From positions 1-14,655 of the forward strand of contig JAITPZ010000041.1 in the NCBI GenBank assembly GCA_031289165.1: 14,655 nt of DNA, read 5' to 3'. Position numbers and translations under genes: made by a program. The notes below the pieces were generated by a model, which worked only from the letters and a program-made list of their open reading frames with translations, ran no database searches and was not told where the DNA came from. The stretch is from Synergistaceae bacterium. GTDB taxonomy: Bacteria; Synergistota; Synergistia; Synergistales; Aminobacteriaceae. Shown here piece by piece: positions 1 to 6,638 of this stretch (positions are counted from its first letter, which is position 1; each line of letters begins with the position of its first letter).

Positions 1-12
1 CCCCGAACCTCG

Positions 13-35
13 CTCAAGGGTCGTGGACCCTTGAG
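13..35. repeat. Perfect hairpin just downstream of trbE
   Basis: CTCAAGGGTC, a 3-nt loop (GTG) and GACCCTTGAG form a perfect 10-bp inverted repeat, 8 nt past the trbE stop. No T-tract follows on either side, so it is not a classical intrinsic terminator. It resembles the hairpin at the trbD stop codon (2789-2809), which also has an AAGGG(G)TC stem and a 3-nt loop. A role in mRNA 3'-end protection, processing or attenuation between trb genes is inference. Confidence 0.6.
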
Positions 36-43
36 AATCCCGT

Positions 44-2605
44 TTATTTTTCTTCGCGTAAGCGTCGCAGCGCCGTTGACCAGTCACGGAGGGCACGCTG
101 TTCCAGCCATTTCTCCGGCCATAACTGCCCGTGTTCACGAACAAGCCCCCGAATTTCCGCCAAATCCTCTTTTCCGCTCGCGCCGGTAAACGCCAGCGCC
201 ACCGGACCGAGCGCCAGACTGAACAGACGATGGCTCTGCGTCGTCTCGCAGGCGTAGTAGTATTCCCGTTTCTTCTCCGCGTGCGCGATCATGCTCACCT
301 GACGGTCGGATAGCGCCAGATGTCTCATGTAAAGGTCTTTCATGCTCTCGCTCAACGCGTTGGGGTTTGGCAGTAAAATCCTCGTCTCGCACGAATCCAG
401 CACCGCATCCATGATCGGGGAGTTCACAATATCGTTCAGGCTCTGCGTCGCCAGAATCACCGCGCAGTTGTTCTTTCTCAGCACTTTCAGCCATTCCTTA
501 ATCTTCGACGCGAAAATAGGATTGCTCAGAGCCAGCCACGCCTCGTCGATCACGATCAGGGAAGGACGACCGCTTTTGGCATTCTCGTAAGCACTCAGGA
601 TTCGCTTCTCGATCTGATTGAAGATATGGACAAATACAGGCACGACAATCTTCCGGTCCATATTGAACAGATGCTCCAACTCGAACACCGTCGTCTTCGC
701 GTACCGGATGCCGCTGCTCGTACCGTCCAGCATCTCCCCCGTGTGCCCGAGGCTGTAATAACCGAAAATCTGCCGCAGCTCCTCGTCCTGCAACGTCGCC
801 AGAAAATCCGTGAACGTCCGGCCCCTGACCGTTCGGTCCGCGACCGTTCGGTCCTCTTCCTCGTAGTCTGTTGAAGAGGCAAGGATTTTCAGAGCGTCGC
901 TTATGGCCGACCGGCGCGCGGGCGTCATCTCGCCGCCCTGAAGGATCAGCATCGACTCAAGCCACTCCGCCGCCACTCCCTGCTCCGCCACCGTGTCGAT
1001 CTCTGCCAGCGGGCAGAACGACAGCGTGCCTCCATCGTTTCCGAGGTCGTAATGGGCGCTGTCCCTGAGCGCCATACAAAGCGGGTACATCGAGTAACCC
1101 TTATCGAAGCAAAAAATCTGCGCGTTTTTATACCGCTCGAACTGTGAGACGATCAGGGCCAGAAGTGTGGACTTTCCCGAACCGGACGGCCCGAGAACCA
1201 GAGTATGGCCGAGATCCGAGACGTGGATGTTCAGTCGAAACGGCGTGCTCCCGACGCTCGTCGCCTGAATCAATGACGGCGGCGCCGTTGAAACGCCCTC
1301 CGCCAGGTAGTGCTTCGAGATCTCCGGAGAGGGATTGTACGGTTCTCCCGCCCATTCGTTCGTCAGAGGGATGATATGGGCAAGGTTCAGGGTATTGATG
1401 AGCGCCTTCCTCACGTTTTCGTAACCATGCCCAGGCAGACTCCCCAGAAAAGCCTCCATCCCGTTGACGCTCTCGATGCGCGCAGGAAATCCGTTGCGCT
1501 CGAACACCTTTACAATTTCCCGCGCTACGTGCTCCGCCGCCTCCGGCGTGTCCGCGCGGGCGATGGCGACGCTCGTGTGCTTTCCATATCCGACCCAGCC
1601 CGCCGCAAGCTCCTCGGCGGCGCTGTCGATGTCGCCCACCATGCGCGTCGCGTCCTGATTGACCGGCGCTCGCTCGTTCTGCATGATCTGCGCTACGAAA
1701 CCCCGTACCTTCTGCACCCATTGTTTTCTGTGGGAGTCCAGCACCGACATGGATTTCCGAAAATCCGAAAAGATATACCGGTTCGACCAGCGAATCTCGT
1801 AAGGCAGCGCGGCCAGTTGACGCAGAATCCCCGGATACGTCTCCAGGGGATACTCGACGACGGAAACGACTCCGAGGTATTTGCGGTCCAGCGTCATGGG
1901 CATCTCCGACGAACCCAGCCAGGCGTCGCGGGCCAGAAGAACGTCGATGCAGGCCGTATTGAAGGGAGTGACCTTTATCGGATGCCAGCGCCCCCCGACG
2001 AAATAATTCAGCACCGACAGGAGTTCGTCGCTGCCGCAGTCTTCTCTGTACGCGCCCGTTTCATCCTTCTCCGGGACGAAGCCGAGGCGCGTCATTTTTA
2101 TCCCCTGCCCCAGAACGTCCAGGATGTCGGCGATGGTGTTTTCCATGTACTCGATGGTCTGATCGTCGTCCGCGGCGGTATGGCGCCCTTCCGAGACGAA
2201 TTCCGCGACCTTTCGATAGAGGCCGCTTTTTTCCAGGGCGGGAGGCAGGTACGTGAAGAACAGGAAATGTAATGTTTCGAAGTGCGCGCCCTCAGCTTTG
2301 TGCTGGGCGCTTCGTTCGAGATCGATGAGCCGGTTGACGGGCTCCGTGAAATGGTTTGTCGGGTAGCTGTCCGCCGGTTTCCTGACGGACTCGAAATGAA
2401 TCATCCAGCCGTTGCCGAGACGCCGCATGGCGCTGTTGGTCATCGCGTGCAGATGCTCGATCTCCTCCACGGTGGCGCTTTCGAGGTCCGGGCCTTCGCA
2501 GAAATACCCGACGAGGTACGAGCCGTTTTTCATCGCCACGACGCCGGGCGGTATGATATGGGAATAAGCCAGATAATCCGCGAATCCGCGTTCGCCTTTG
2601 GGCAA
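44..2605 (-). CDS. trbE: TrbE/VirB4-family conjugative transfer ATPase
   Basis: This is the large cytoplasmic-face ATPase of the Trb type IV secretion channel, which powers pilus assembly and substrate transfer. Counting from the chosen start (853 aa, close to the roughly 850 aa usual for TrbE), Walker A GPSGSGKST lies near residues 472-480 and Walker B SLIVIDEAWLAL near 682-693, followed by the ATQS motif. The N-terminal half is the VirB4-type domain. The start is the TTG at 2605, because a near-perfect SD (TGGAGGTG) ends 6 nt before it; an upstream in-frame TTG at 2620 lies within that SD. The gene follows trbD after an unusually long 182-nt leader and is the last trb gene in view. Residues near 585-595 contain a small tandem duplication (DRTVA/DRTVR). 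The family call is secure; the exact start is inferred. Confidence 0.96.
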   Translation of the reverse strand: MPKGERGFADYLAYSHIIPPGVVAMKNGSYLVGYFCEGPDLESATVEEIEHLHAMTNSAMRRLGNGWMIHFESVRKPADSYPTNHFTEPVNRLIDLERSAQHKAEGAHFETLHFLFFTYLPPALEKSGLYRKVAEFVSEGRHTAADDDQTIEYMENTIADILDVLGQGIKMTRLGFVPEKDETGAYREDCGSDELLSVLNYFVGGRWHPIKVTPFNTACIDVLLARDAWLGSSEMPMTLDRKYLGVVSVVEYPLETYPGILRQLAALPYEIRWSNRYIFSDFRKSMSVLDSHRKQWVQKVRGFVAQIMQNERAPVNQDATRMVGDIDSAAEELAAGWVGYGKHTSVAIARADTPEAAEHVAREIVKVFERNGFPARIESVNGMEAFLGSLPGHGYENVRKALINTLNLAHIIPLTNEWAGEPYNPSPEISKHYLAEGVSTAPPSLIQATSVGSTPFRLNIHVSDLGHTLVLGPSGSGKSTLLALIVSQFERYKNAQIFCFDKGYSMYPLCMALRDSAHYDLGNDGGTLSFCPLAEIDTVAEQGVAAEWLESMLILQGGEMTPARRSAISDALKILASSTDYEEEDRTVADRTVRGRTFTDFLATLQDEELRQIFGYYSLGHTGEMLDGTSSGIRYAKTTVFELEHLFNMDRKIVVPVFVHIFNQIEKRILSAYENAKSGRPSLIVIDEAWLALSNPIFASKIKEWLKVLRKNNCAVILATQSLNDIVNSPIMDAVLDSCETRILLPNPNALSESMKDLYMRHLALSDRQVSMIAHAEKKREYYYACETTQSHRLFSLALGPVALAFTGASGKEDLAEIRGLVREHGQLWPEKWLEQRALRDWSTALRRLREEK
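827..854. repeat. 13-bp perfect direct repeat inside trbE
   Basis: GACCGTTCGGTCC occurs twice with a 2-nt spacer (827-839 and 842-854), giving a 15-bp period. It therefore duplicates five codons without breaking the frame of trbE. Each unit is itself palindromic (GACCG-TT-CGGTC). It most likely arose by slippage or local duplication in a surface loop between Walker A and Walker B. Confidence 0.7.
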
Positions 2606-2690
2606 AAAAGACACCTCCAAAAATATGTTATGAATATGTAATGTCTGACCGCGACGGAGATTTTTGCGTTTTGTGATTTCGTTCCGGAAA

Positions 2691-2715
2691 CCGGGGAAAA
2701 TCTTCCTTTCCCCGG
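2691..2715 (-). promoter_or_regulatory. Strong hairpin in the trbE leader
   Basis: CCGGGGAAA and TTTCCCCGG form a perfect 9-bp stem around a 7-nt loop, in the 182-nt gap between trbD and trbE. On the trbE-sense strand it lies about 86 nt before the TTG start and downstream of the shared purine element at 2725-2746. No U-tract follows, so a terminator is unlikely. An RNA structure that modulates trbE translation or mRNA processing is inference. Confidence 0.45.
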
Positions 2716-2724
2716 ATCTTCTCT

Positions 2725-2746
2725 CTTCTCTCCGTCTCTCAAAACT
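2725..2746 (-). promoter_or_regulatory. Purine-rich trb leader element, copy before trbE
   Basis: On the minus strand this reads AGTTTTGAGAGACGGAG followed by AGAAG. It matches the trbB leader copy (4602-4626) almost base for base, and the core GAGAGACG-AGAG also appears before trbC. Here it sits about 120 nt upstream of the trbE start, too far to be the SD. That argues the element is conserved for something other than plain ribosome binding. Function unknown. Confidence 0.45.
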
Positions 2747-2775
2747 TAGAAAGCTGTCTTATCAATCCCTCAAGT

Positions 2776-2809
2776 CCCCTGATGGGGTTAAGGGGCCCAT
2801 GACCCCTTA
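2776..2809 (-). repeat. Paired hairpins at the trbD 3' end
   Basis: Two short hairpins lie side by side. CCCC-TGAT-GGGG occupies 2776-2787. At 2789-2809 the minus strand reads TAAGGGGTC-ATG-GGCCCCTTA, a 9-bp stem with one G-U pair, and the trbD stop codon lies within this hairpin. The second is the same design as the hairpin after trbE (13-35). No U-tract follows. Confidence 0.5.
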
Positions 2810-3120
2810 TGGTGGACGAGTTTGACGCGGCTGCCCGGTTTTCCCACCGCCGGCAGGGAGATTCGCGTGTAACGGATGCCGCGGACGACGACTCCTTTGA
2901 AGTGGGGGTCGTAGATCGCCAGCCTCGCCAGAATCGGAACGCCGACAAGCCAGAGCCCGATGCCGAGGAAGATGTTTCTCCAGTACATCCGCGTTATCCC
3001 CGACATCAGGAGCAGCCCGCACAGCATCGCCAGCAACAGAAACAACTCCCGGTCGCATCCGGCCAGAAGCTGCTGCCGGGTCAATCCCCGGTGGACAGGA
3101 ACCCGCTTCAAATCGTCCAT
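2788..3120 (-). CDS. trbD: TrbD/VirB3-like conjugal transfer membrane protein
   Basis: A small inner-membrane component of the mating-pair-formation channel, thought from the family to work with the TrbE/VirB4 ATPase. The 110-residue product (RP4 TrbD is of similar size) begins with a family-typical N-terminus (VPVHRGLTRQQLLAGCDREL). Two adjacent hydrophobic segments follow, roughly residues 27-42 and 48-68, then a basic cytoplasmic tail. The ATG is preceded by GGAAGAGGGG, a good SD, 12 nt after the trbC stop, so the two genes are co-transcribed. Position between trbC and trbE supports the call. The stop codon is embedded in a hairpin. In many related systems this gene is fused to or overlaps trbE; here it is separate and followed by a long leader. 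Confidence 0.88.
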   Translation of the reverse strand: MDDLKRVPVHRGLTRQQLLAGCDRELFLLLAMLCGLLLMSGITRMYWRNIFLGIGLWLVGVPILARLAIYDPHFKGVVVRGIRYTRISLPAVGKPGSRVKLVHHKGSWAP

Positions 3121-3132
3121 AGCCCCTCTTCC

Positions 3133-3492
3133 TCAGACGAGCGCGCCCGTGACGCCCAGAAGGGCAATCAGGTTGGCGGCGCCTCCCAGCGTCCCCGCGG
3201 CCAGCGCCGCGAACGCGACCCAGCGGGCCCAGCCCGCCATATCTCCCCCGAACATCAGGACTCCGACCCCTACCACCACCATGACCAGCGAAAGCGCCAG
3301 CGCCACGGGTCCGGTCAGCGAGTACGCGATCCCTGAAAGGGTCTTTTCCCACGGCAGCGCCCCGATCGACGTGCCGCTCCCCGTCGCCGCCACGATGTTT
3401 GGCAGCGCGATGAGCAGGGTCAGCGCCATCAGAAGCGCGGCAGCCGTCCTCCTCCGCCTCATTTCCCCTGTTTCAATTCCCGTTACTCTCAT
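3133..3492 (-). CDS. trbC: TrbC/VirB2-family conjugative pilin precursor
   Basis: Precursor of the major subunit of the conjugative pilus. The 119-residue protein starts with a basic stretch (MRRRRTAA near residues 11-18) and a long hydrophobic signal segment to about residue 36 (PNIVAATGSG), where signal peptidase could cut. Two further hydrophobic segments (about 55-75 and 83-108) are separated by a short loop (GGDMAGWAR), the usual VirB2/TrbC pilin layout. In the RP4 family the mature pilin is cyclised; whether that occurs here cannot be seen. Start ATG 3492 has AGAGAGGA about 7 nt upstream. An ATG ten codons downstream is less likely because it lacks such an SD. The gene lies 85 nt after trbB and 12 nt before trbD. 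Confidence 0.9.
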   Translation of the reverse strand: MRVTGIETGEMRRRRTAAALLMALTLLIALPNIVAATGSGTSIGALPWEKTLSGIAYSLTGPVALALSLVMVVVGVGVLMFGGDMAGWARWVAFAALAAGTLGGAANLIALLGVTGALV

Positions 3493-3510
3493 TTTTTTCC
3501 TCTCTTTTCT

Positions 3511-3527
3511 CTCTGCTCTCGTCTCTC
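3511..3527 (-). promoter_or_regulatory. Purine-rich trb leader element, copy before trbC
   Basis: On the minus strand this reads GAGAGACGAGAGCAGAG, matching the core of the elements before trbB and trbE. It lies about 18-35 nt upstream of the trbC ATG, with the actual SD (AGAGAGGA) between element and start. The flanking AGTTTT seen in the other two copies is absent here. Confidence 0.4.
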
Positions 3528-3577
3528 GTGTGAGATTCGTCTTTTACCGTTTTTCCTTCCGCGCCGCGGTTGATTGG

Positions 3578-4594
3578 TTAATAAAAATTGCAGTCGTAGG
3601 CTCCGCTTTTGAGATCCACCCCCTTCACTTCCAGAACTTCAGCGACAATCGGACCCTTTCCCGCCTGACGCTTCAGGAAAACAACCACATCGACGGCCTC
3701 GCCGATGAGTTCCTTCATGGGACTTACGCTGGCCTCGGAGATGAGCTGCTCCAGACGGATGAGGGCGCTGGGCGCGCTGTTGGCGTGCAATGTGCAGATC
3801 CCTCCGGGGTGTCCGGTGTTCCAGCTTTTCAGGAGGTCCAGCGCCTCCTTCCCCCGCACCTCGCCGACGATGATCCGGTCCGGGCGCAGTCGCAGCGATA
3901 TTCTGACGAGACGCCGCATGTCGGTTTCACTTTTCTCGTCCGTTCGCAGGGAGTAGACGTTTTCCATGCTGTACCGCAGCTCCAGCGTGTCCTCCAGGAC
4001 GATGAGGCGATCCGTGGGGCTCAGTTCGTTCATGATGTCGAGCAAAGCGTTGGCGAAGGTCGTCTTGCCGGAACCGGTTCCGCCCGCGATGAGGATGTTC
4101 TTCCTGCTTTCTACGGCCTCCCTGAGACGGACGGCATGTTCCGCCGCGATTCTTTCCTCGTCGATATAGCGGCTCATGGGGAAAACCGCCGAGGCGTGTT
4201 TGCGTATGGTGAGCCCGGGGCCTTTGGAGATCGGGGGAACGGTCCCTTCCACCCGCGAACCGTCGAGGGGCAGCTCGCCTTCGAGCGTTGGAGACTGCGC
4301 GTTGATCCGGGTGTCCAGCATGGCGGCGATGGTGCCGAGCGCTGCTGTGAGCCGACTGGGGGAGATTTTCTCCCCTGTGTCCTCCATCCCCGACCTTGCG
4401 CGGTCCAGCCAGATCTTCCCGTCCGGATTGACCATGATCTCGATAACGTCCCCGTCGTCCAGCGCCTCGCAGATAACGGCTCCCAGCTCGTTGCGGAGCT
4501 TTTCCAGGTTGCGCCTCTGCCTCTCTTCCCCGGCCTCCTGCTGACGGTCCGTCACGCTCGCCGCGATTTTCGCGCCCGCGGTCACTCTGTCCAT
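3578..4594 (-). CDS. trbB: TrbB/VirB11-family secretion ATPase
   Basis: Hexameric traffic ATPase at the inner face of the type IV secretion channel. From the chosen start it is 338 aa (RP4 TrbB is about 320). Visible motifs are Walker A GGTGSGKT (171-178), Asp box VLEDTLELR (199-207), Walker B RIIVGEVRG (240-248) and His box GHPGGICTLHAN (261-272), in the order expected for the family. The start is ATG 4594, with AGAGG about 8 nt upstream. A longer frame from 4687 would add 31 residues unlike the family and would cover the shared leader element. It is the first gene of the leftward trb run. The first RHH-like gene diverges from it across about 300 bp, so the intergenic region probably holds promoters for both. 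Confidence 0.96.
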   Translation of the reverse strand: MDRVTAGAKIAASVTDRQQEAGEERQRRNLEKLRNELGAVICEALDDGDVIEIMVNPDGKIWLDRARSGMEDTGEKISPSRLTAALGTIAAMLDTRINAQSPTLEGELPLDGSRVEGTVPPISKGPGLTIRKHASAVFPMSRYIDEERIAAEHAVRLREAVESRKNILIAGGTGSGKTTFANALLDIMNELSPTDRLIVLEDTLELRYSMENVYSLRTDEKSETDMRRLVRISLRLRPDRIIVGEVRGKEALDLLKSWNTGHPGGICTLHANSAPSALIRLEQLISEASVSPMKELIGEAVDVVVFLKRQAGKGPIVAEVLEVKGVDLKSGAYDCNFY

Positions 4595-4601
4595 CGCTTT
4601 T

Positions 4602-4626
4602 CCTCTTCTCTCGTCTCTCAAAAACT
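4602..4626 (-). promoter_or_regulatory. Purine-rich trb leader element, copy before trbB
   Basis: On the minus strand this reads AGTTTTTGAGAGACGAG then AGAAGAGG, directly before the trbB start, so its 3' end doubles as the SD. It is nearly identical to the copy at 2725-2746 (a single A and a single G indel) and shares its core with the copy at 3511-3527. Candidate shared translational or processing signal for trb genes. Confidence 0.45.
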
Positions 4627-4692
4627 GACTTGGGAGGATGGTAAGCGACGATCTGAATTTTGGGAACGAAAAATGATCTCCAAGCACATCAG

Positions 4693-4769
4693 ATGCGCTT
4701 TTTGCTCATTAACTGCGCTCAAAGCTGACCTGAGCGCCTCTGAGCCGACTTGACGCGCTTCGAGCGCAT
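4693..4769. repeat. Cluster of GCGCT/AGCGC motifs and inverted repeats between trbB and the first RHH-like gene
   Basis: Five cores of GCGCT or its complement AGCGC occur at 4695, 4715, 4733, 4755 and 4763. GCGCTCA (4715-4721) and TGAGCGC (4731-4737) form a perfect 7-bp inverted repeat with a 9-nt gap. GCGCT-TCG-AGCGC (4755-4767) is a tight hairpin followed by T6. ATGCGCT (4693-4699) is the inverse of AGCGCAT (4763-4769). The block sits in the divergent intergenic region, where operators for an RHH autoregulator, iterons or nic-region binding sites would be expected. Rightwards, the last hairpin plus T-run could also act as an attenuator. Confidence 0.5.
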
Positions 4770-4796
4770 TTTTTAGTTCAGGCGGGCTTTTCAGGT

Positions 4797-4802
4797 TATA
4801 AA
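4797..4802 (+). promoter_or_regulatory. Possible -10 element for the first RHH-like gene
   Basis: TATAAA lies about 90 nt upstream of the TTG start of the rightward gene, just after the GCGCT motif cluster. No convincing -35 hexamer stands 16-18 nt before it, so this is only a weak promoter candidate. Confidence 0.2.
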
Positions 4803-4893
4803 ATGCCCCCAACGGAAAATACCGGCGAAAAATTTACGGGAAATTTTGGAAGGCTCAGTTCGTGAATCCAAATTCAGGAAAAGAGGGGATATT

Positions 4894-5283
4894 TTGCGAA
4901 GGAAACCCGAAGCCGAAGGCGAACGAAAAGTCACTATCGCGGCTCATTTGTCAGAATCTCATAAAAAGGCGCTGGAAGAGATAATTCACGATTGGGATGT
5001 CAATATGGCCCTGGTTGGCCGGCGTCTGATCCAGTATCTCCTCAGCGACAAAACAACTCTGCTGGGACTTTTGCAGAAATACCACGCGGAGGGCGCCGTC
5101 AGGAAGCTCAAACTCAAGACATCCGAATCCAGAACGTCCAGGGTTTGCATCCGATTGAGCCGGGACGAGAAGCAGAAACTGAGTACTCTGGCCGAAGAAG
5201 GCTTTTTTCTCCCCGGAGAGATAGCCAGAATTCTTGTGGAACTCTTCATCATCGGCATTATCGACAAAAACGACATCTGGTAA
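4894..5283 (+). CDS. Tandem RHH-like DNA-binding protein, copy 1
   Basis: A 129-residue basic protein that I do not recognise as a named family. It looks like two RHH units in one chain: TIAAHLSESHKKALEEI... to GRRLIQYLL (residues ~14-50) aligns without gaps to RVCIRLSRDEKQKLSTL... to ARILVELFI (~82-118). Each half has a short strand, then two helices. Such proteins commonly autoregulate or act as relaxosome, partition or antitoxin-type factors; no partner toxin is visible. TTG 4894 is chosen because AGAGGGG ends about 5 nt before it and the paralogue at 7666-8052 has the same SD-ATATT-TTG arrangement. An upstream in-frame TTG at 4846 lacks an SD. It diverges from trbB across the GCGCT motif cluster and precedes the replication module. 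Confidence 0.75.
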   Translation: MRRKPEAEGERKVTIAAHLSESHKKALEEIIHDWDVNMALVGRRLIQYLLSDKTTLLGLLQKYHAEGAVRKLKLKTSESRTSRVCIRLSRDEKQKLSTLAEEGFFLPGEIARILVELFIIGIIDKNDIW

Positions 5284-5288
5284 AAAAT

Positions 5289-5308
5289 CCGGCAGCTTTT
5301 GCCGCCGG
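5289..5308 (+). terminator. Weak terminator or attenuator hairpin after the first RHH-like gene
   Basis: CCGGC-A-GC, a TTTT loop and GC-C-GCCGG form a stem with one internal mismatch, 5 nt after the stop codon. It is followed by TTAAGTTTT rather than a clean U-run. It may partly separate the RHH-like gene from the helix-turn-helix gene that starts 39 nt later. Confidence 0.35.
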
Positions 5309-5346
5309 TTAAGTTTTAAAAAATATTACGAGGAGGAATAGAGTCA

Positions 5347-5685
5347 ATGCCTCAGTCCGAGAGTGTGAAAAAAGAAGAGCTGGTACGCAGAATTCAGGCC
5401 CATCGCAGATTTTTGGACGATCTGCTGGTGGATATTGTCCGTATTCAGGAGGCCGTGCCGATGCCGCCGGTCGAGACGCCGCGGCAGGAAGCGGAACAGG
5501 ATCGCCTGATGAGGGCGAAGGAGATTCAGGAATTTCTCGGCATCAAACCCGCCACGTTTTACGATTGGATCAAAAAGGGCATCCTTCCTGCCGGTGAGAA
5601 TTTCGGCGGCTGCACGAGAACCAGACTGTGGCGTCTGTCGGCGATTTCGGCGAGCCTCGGAGGCCGGAGAGGAGTCGCGAAATGA
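5347..5685 (+). CDS. Small helix-turn-helix protein (AlpA/MerR-like, excisionase type)
   Basis: A 112-residue protein. The first half is charged and predicted helical (VRRIQAHRRFLDDLLVDIVRIQ), possibly for self-association. The second half (about residues 57-95) has the winged-helix pattern of AlpA/excisionase-type DNA-binding domains, RAKEIQEFLGIKPATFYDWIKKG followed by a basic wing, broken here only for length. Such proteins usually bind DNA as regulators, recombination directionality factors or plasmid accessory factors. No integrase is visible, so regulation of the replication genes is more likely. The ATG has GAGGAGG about 9 nt upstream. Its stop overlaps the next ATG as ATGA (5682-5685), implying translational coupling to the initiator-like gene. 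Confidence 0.8.
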   Translation: MPQSESVKKEELVRRIQAHRRFLDDLLVDIVRIQEAVPMPPVETPRQEAEQDRLMRAKEIQEFLGIKPATFYDWIKKGILPAGENFGGCTRTRLWRLSAISASLGGRRGVAK

Positions 5686-6638
5686 AAGTGTCTGTCCCCA
5701 ATACAGTACAGGGAGGTCGTGACATGCCCGCCGTCCAAACCGATGATGCCAGCGAATTTCAGAGGCGCGCCTCCTCCGATTTCTGGTTCGCCTGCGTGGA
5801 CCTGGAGGTCATAAAGGACAAAACGCTCTCCACCTGCGATAAAGCGGTATTTGCCGTCATTTGCGCCCACGTGAACGTTCAGACGCGAAGCTGTCCGCTC
5901 AGGGTCAAAACGATAGCCGAAGAAGCGAACTGCTGTGTCCGCCGCGTTCAGGAGTCTTTAAAAGCCCTGGCTGAGCGCGGCGTCATCGAACGTGTGGAAT
6001 GCTTCGAGAACGGGAAACAAAAAGCGTCCGTTTATAAGATCGTCGGCCATCGCGCCCTCTGTTACAGGGACGCGGAATCTGCGGGCTCCGCAAAATCTCC
6101 CATTTCGAGGGGTGCGGAAGCTGCACCCATCTCTCAATTCTGCCCCTCCGGGGGTGCAGAGGATGATGGACTATCTTTACGAGAACCAAACATATACAAG
6201 AAAAAAGAAAAAGAAAAAGATTACTCTCCTTCGGAGAGGGAGGCGAGCCTCCCGCCGGATGACCGATACCGAAATGACCGATGCGCGGACGATGACCTGA
6301 TCGCTCCCGGCGACGCTTTTGCCTTTGGAGATGTTCCGACCGTCATGCGGGAAACCCTGGACTACTTCCTGCTGAAAACCGGACGCGTTGGGATAAGCCC
6401 CGAAGAGCTGTCCGCCCTTCGCGCTCTGGAGGAAATCCACACTCCGAGCCGCGTGAACAGGGAAATTGCCGAAGCTGTCGAACGTTTCAGGAAAAAGAAC
6501 AGACCTTTATCAGAACTGACGCTCGTTTATATTTACAGGTCTCTGCAATACCAGAGCTCGCTCAAGGATAAAGCGCCGCCGAGACGGGGAACGAAGGAAA
6601 AAGAGGCGCCGGACCCGTATGAGGGAGCCTATTTATGA
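5682..6638 (+). CDS. Winged-helix replication-initiator-like protein
   Basis: Probable initiator or replisome organiser of the mobile element. Residues ~45-125 of the 318-aa product form a winged-helix domain (LSTCDKAVFAVICAHV... LRVKTIAEEANCCVRRVQ... LKALAERGVIERV), the type found at the N-terminus of many phage and plasmid replication proteins. Residues ~130-205 are a low-complexity linker with 14-residue repeats (AE-A...S...G) and a KKKEKEK run. Residues ~215-295 are a helical C-terminal domain, perhaps contacting the helicase or loader. ATG 5682 overlaps the previous stop and has GGAGAGGAG upstream. ATG 5724, with GGGAGG 7 nt upstream, is an equally good start (304 aa). It is coupled by ATGA to the helicase loader gene. 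Specific family not recognised; the role is inferred from domain layout and neighbours. Confidence 0.75.
   Translation: MKVSVPNTVQGGRDMPAVQTDDASEFQRRASSDFWFACVDLEVIKDKTLSTCDKAVFAVICAHVNVQTRSCPLRVKTIAEEANCCVRRVQESLKALAERGVIERVECFENGKQKASVYKIVGHRALCYRDAESAGSAKSPISRGAEAAPISQFCPSGGAEDDGLSLREPNIYKKKEKEKDYSPSEREASLPPDDRYRNDRCADDDLIAPGDAFAFGDVPTVMRETLDYFLLKTGRVGISPEELSALRALEEIHTPSRVNREIAEAVERFRKKNRPLSELTLVYIYRSLQYQSSLKDKAPPRRGTKEKEAPDPYEGAYL
6072..6238. other. Candidate replication origin inside the initiator gene
   Basis: Two 42-bp units (6072-6113 and 6114-6155) match at 24 of 42 positions by hand count, and a third begins at 6156. Each full unit opens with GCGGAA(T/G)CTGC and ends GGGGT. GGGTGC at 6110 and 6152 faces GCACCC at 6123. 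A 20-bp near-palindrome with one mismatch spans 6140-6159 (CTGCCCCTCC / GGGGGTGCAG). An A-rich tract follows at about 6189-6222, then a perfect CTCTCC-TTC-GGAGAG hairpin (6224-6238). Repeats followed by an easily melted tract, placed in the linker between two domains of an initiator gene, is the layout of the phage lambda origin. The repeats may instead only reflect a repetitive protein linker. Confidence 0.35.

Noticed and set aside
2960..4753. A 597-codon plus-strand open frame antisense to trbD, trbC and trbB
   Set aside because: It mirrors three well-recognised genes, has low-complexity composition (many P, R, H) and no family motif, and crosses their intergenic leaders.
4755..4774. Hairpin plus T6 as a real rightward terminator
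   Set aside because: No rightward gene lies upstream of it; the stem is only 5 bp and is better read as part of the GCGCT motif cluster, though attenuation is not excluded.
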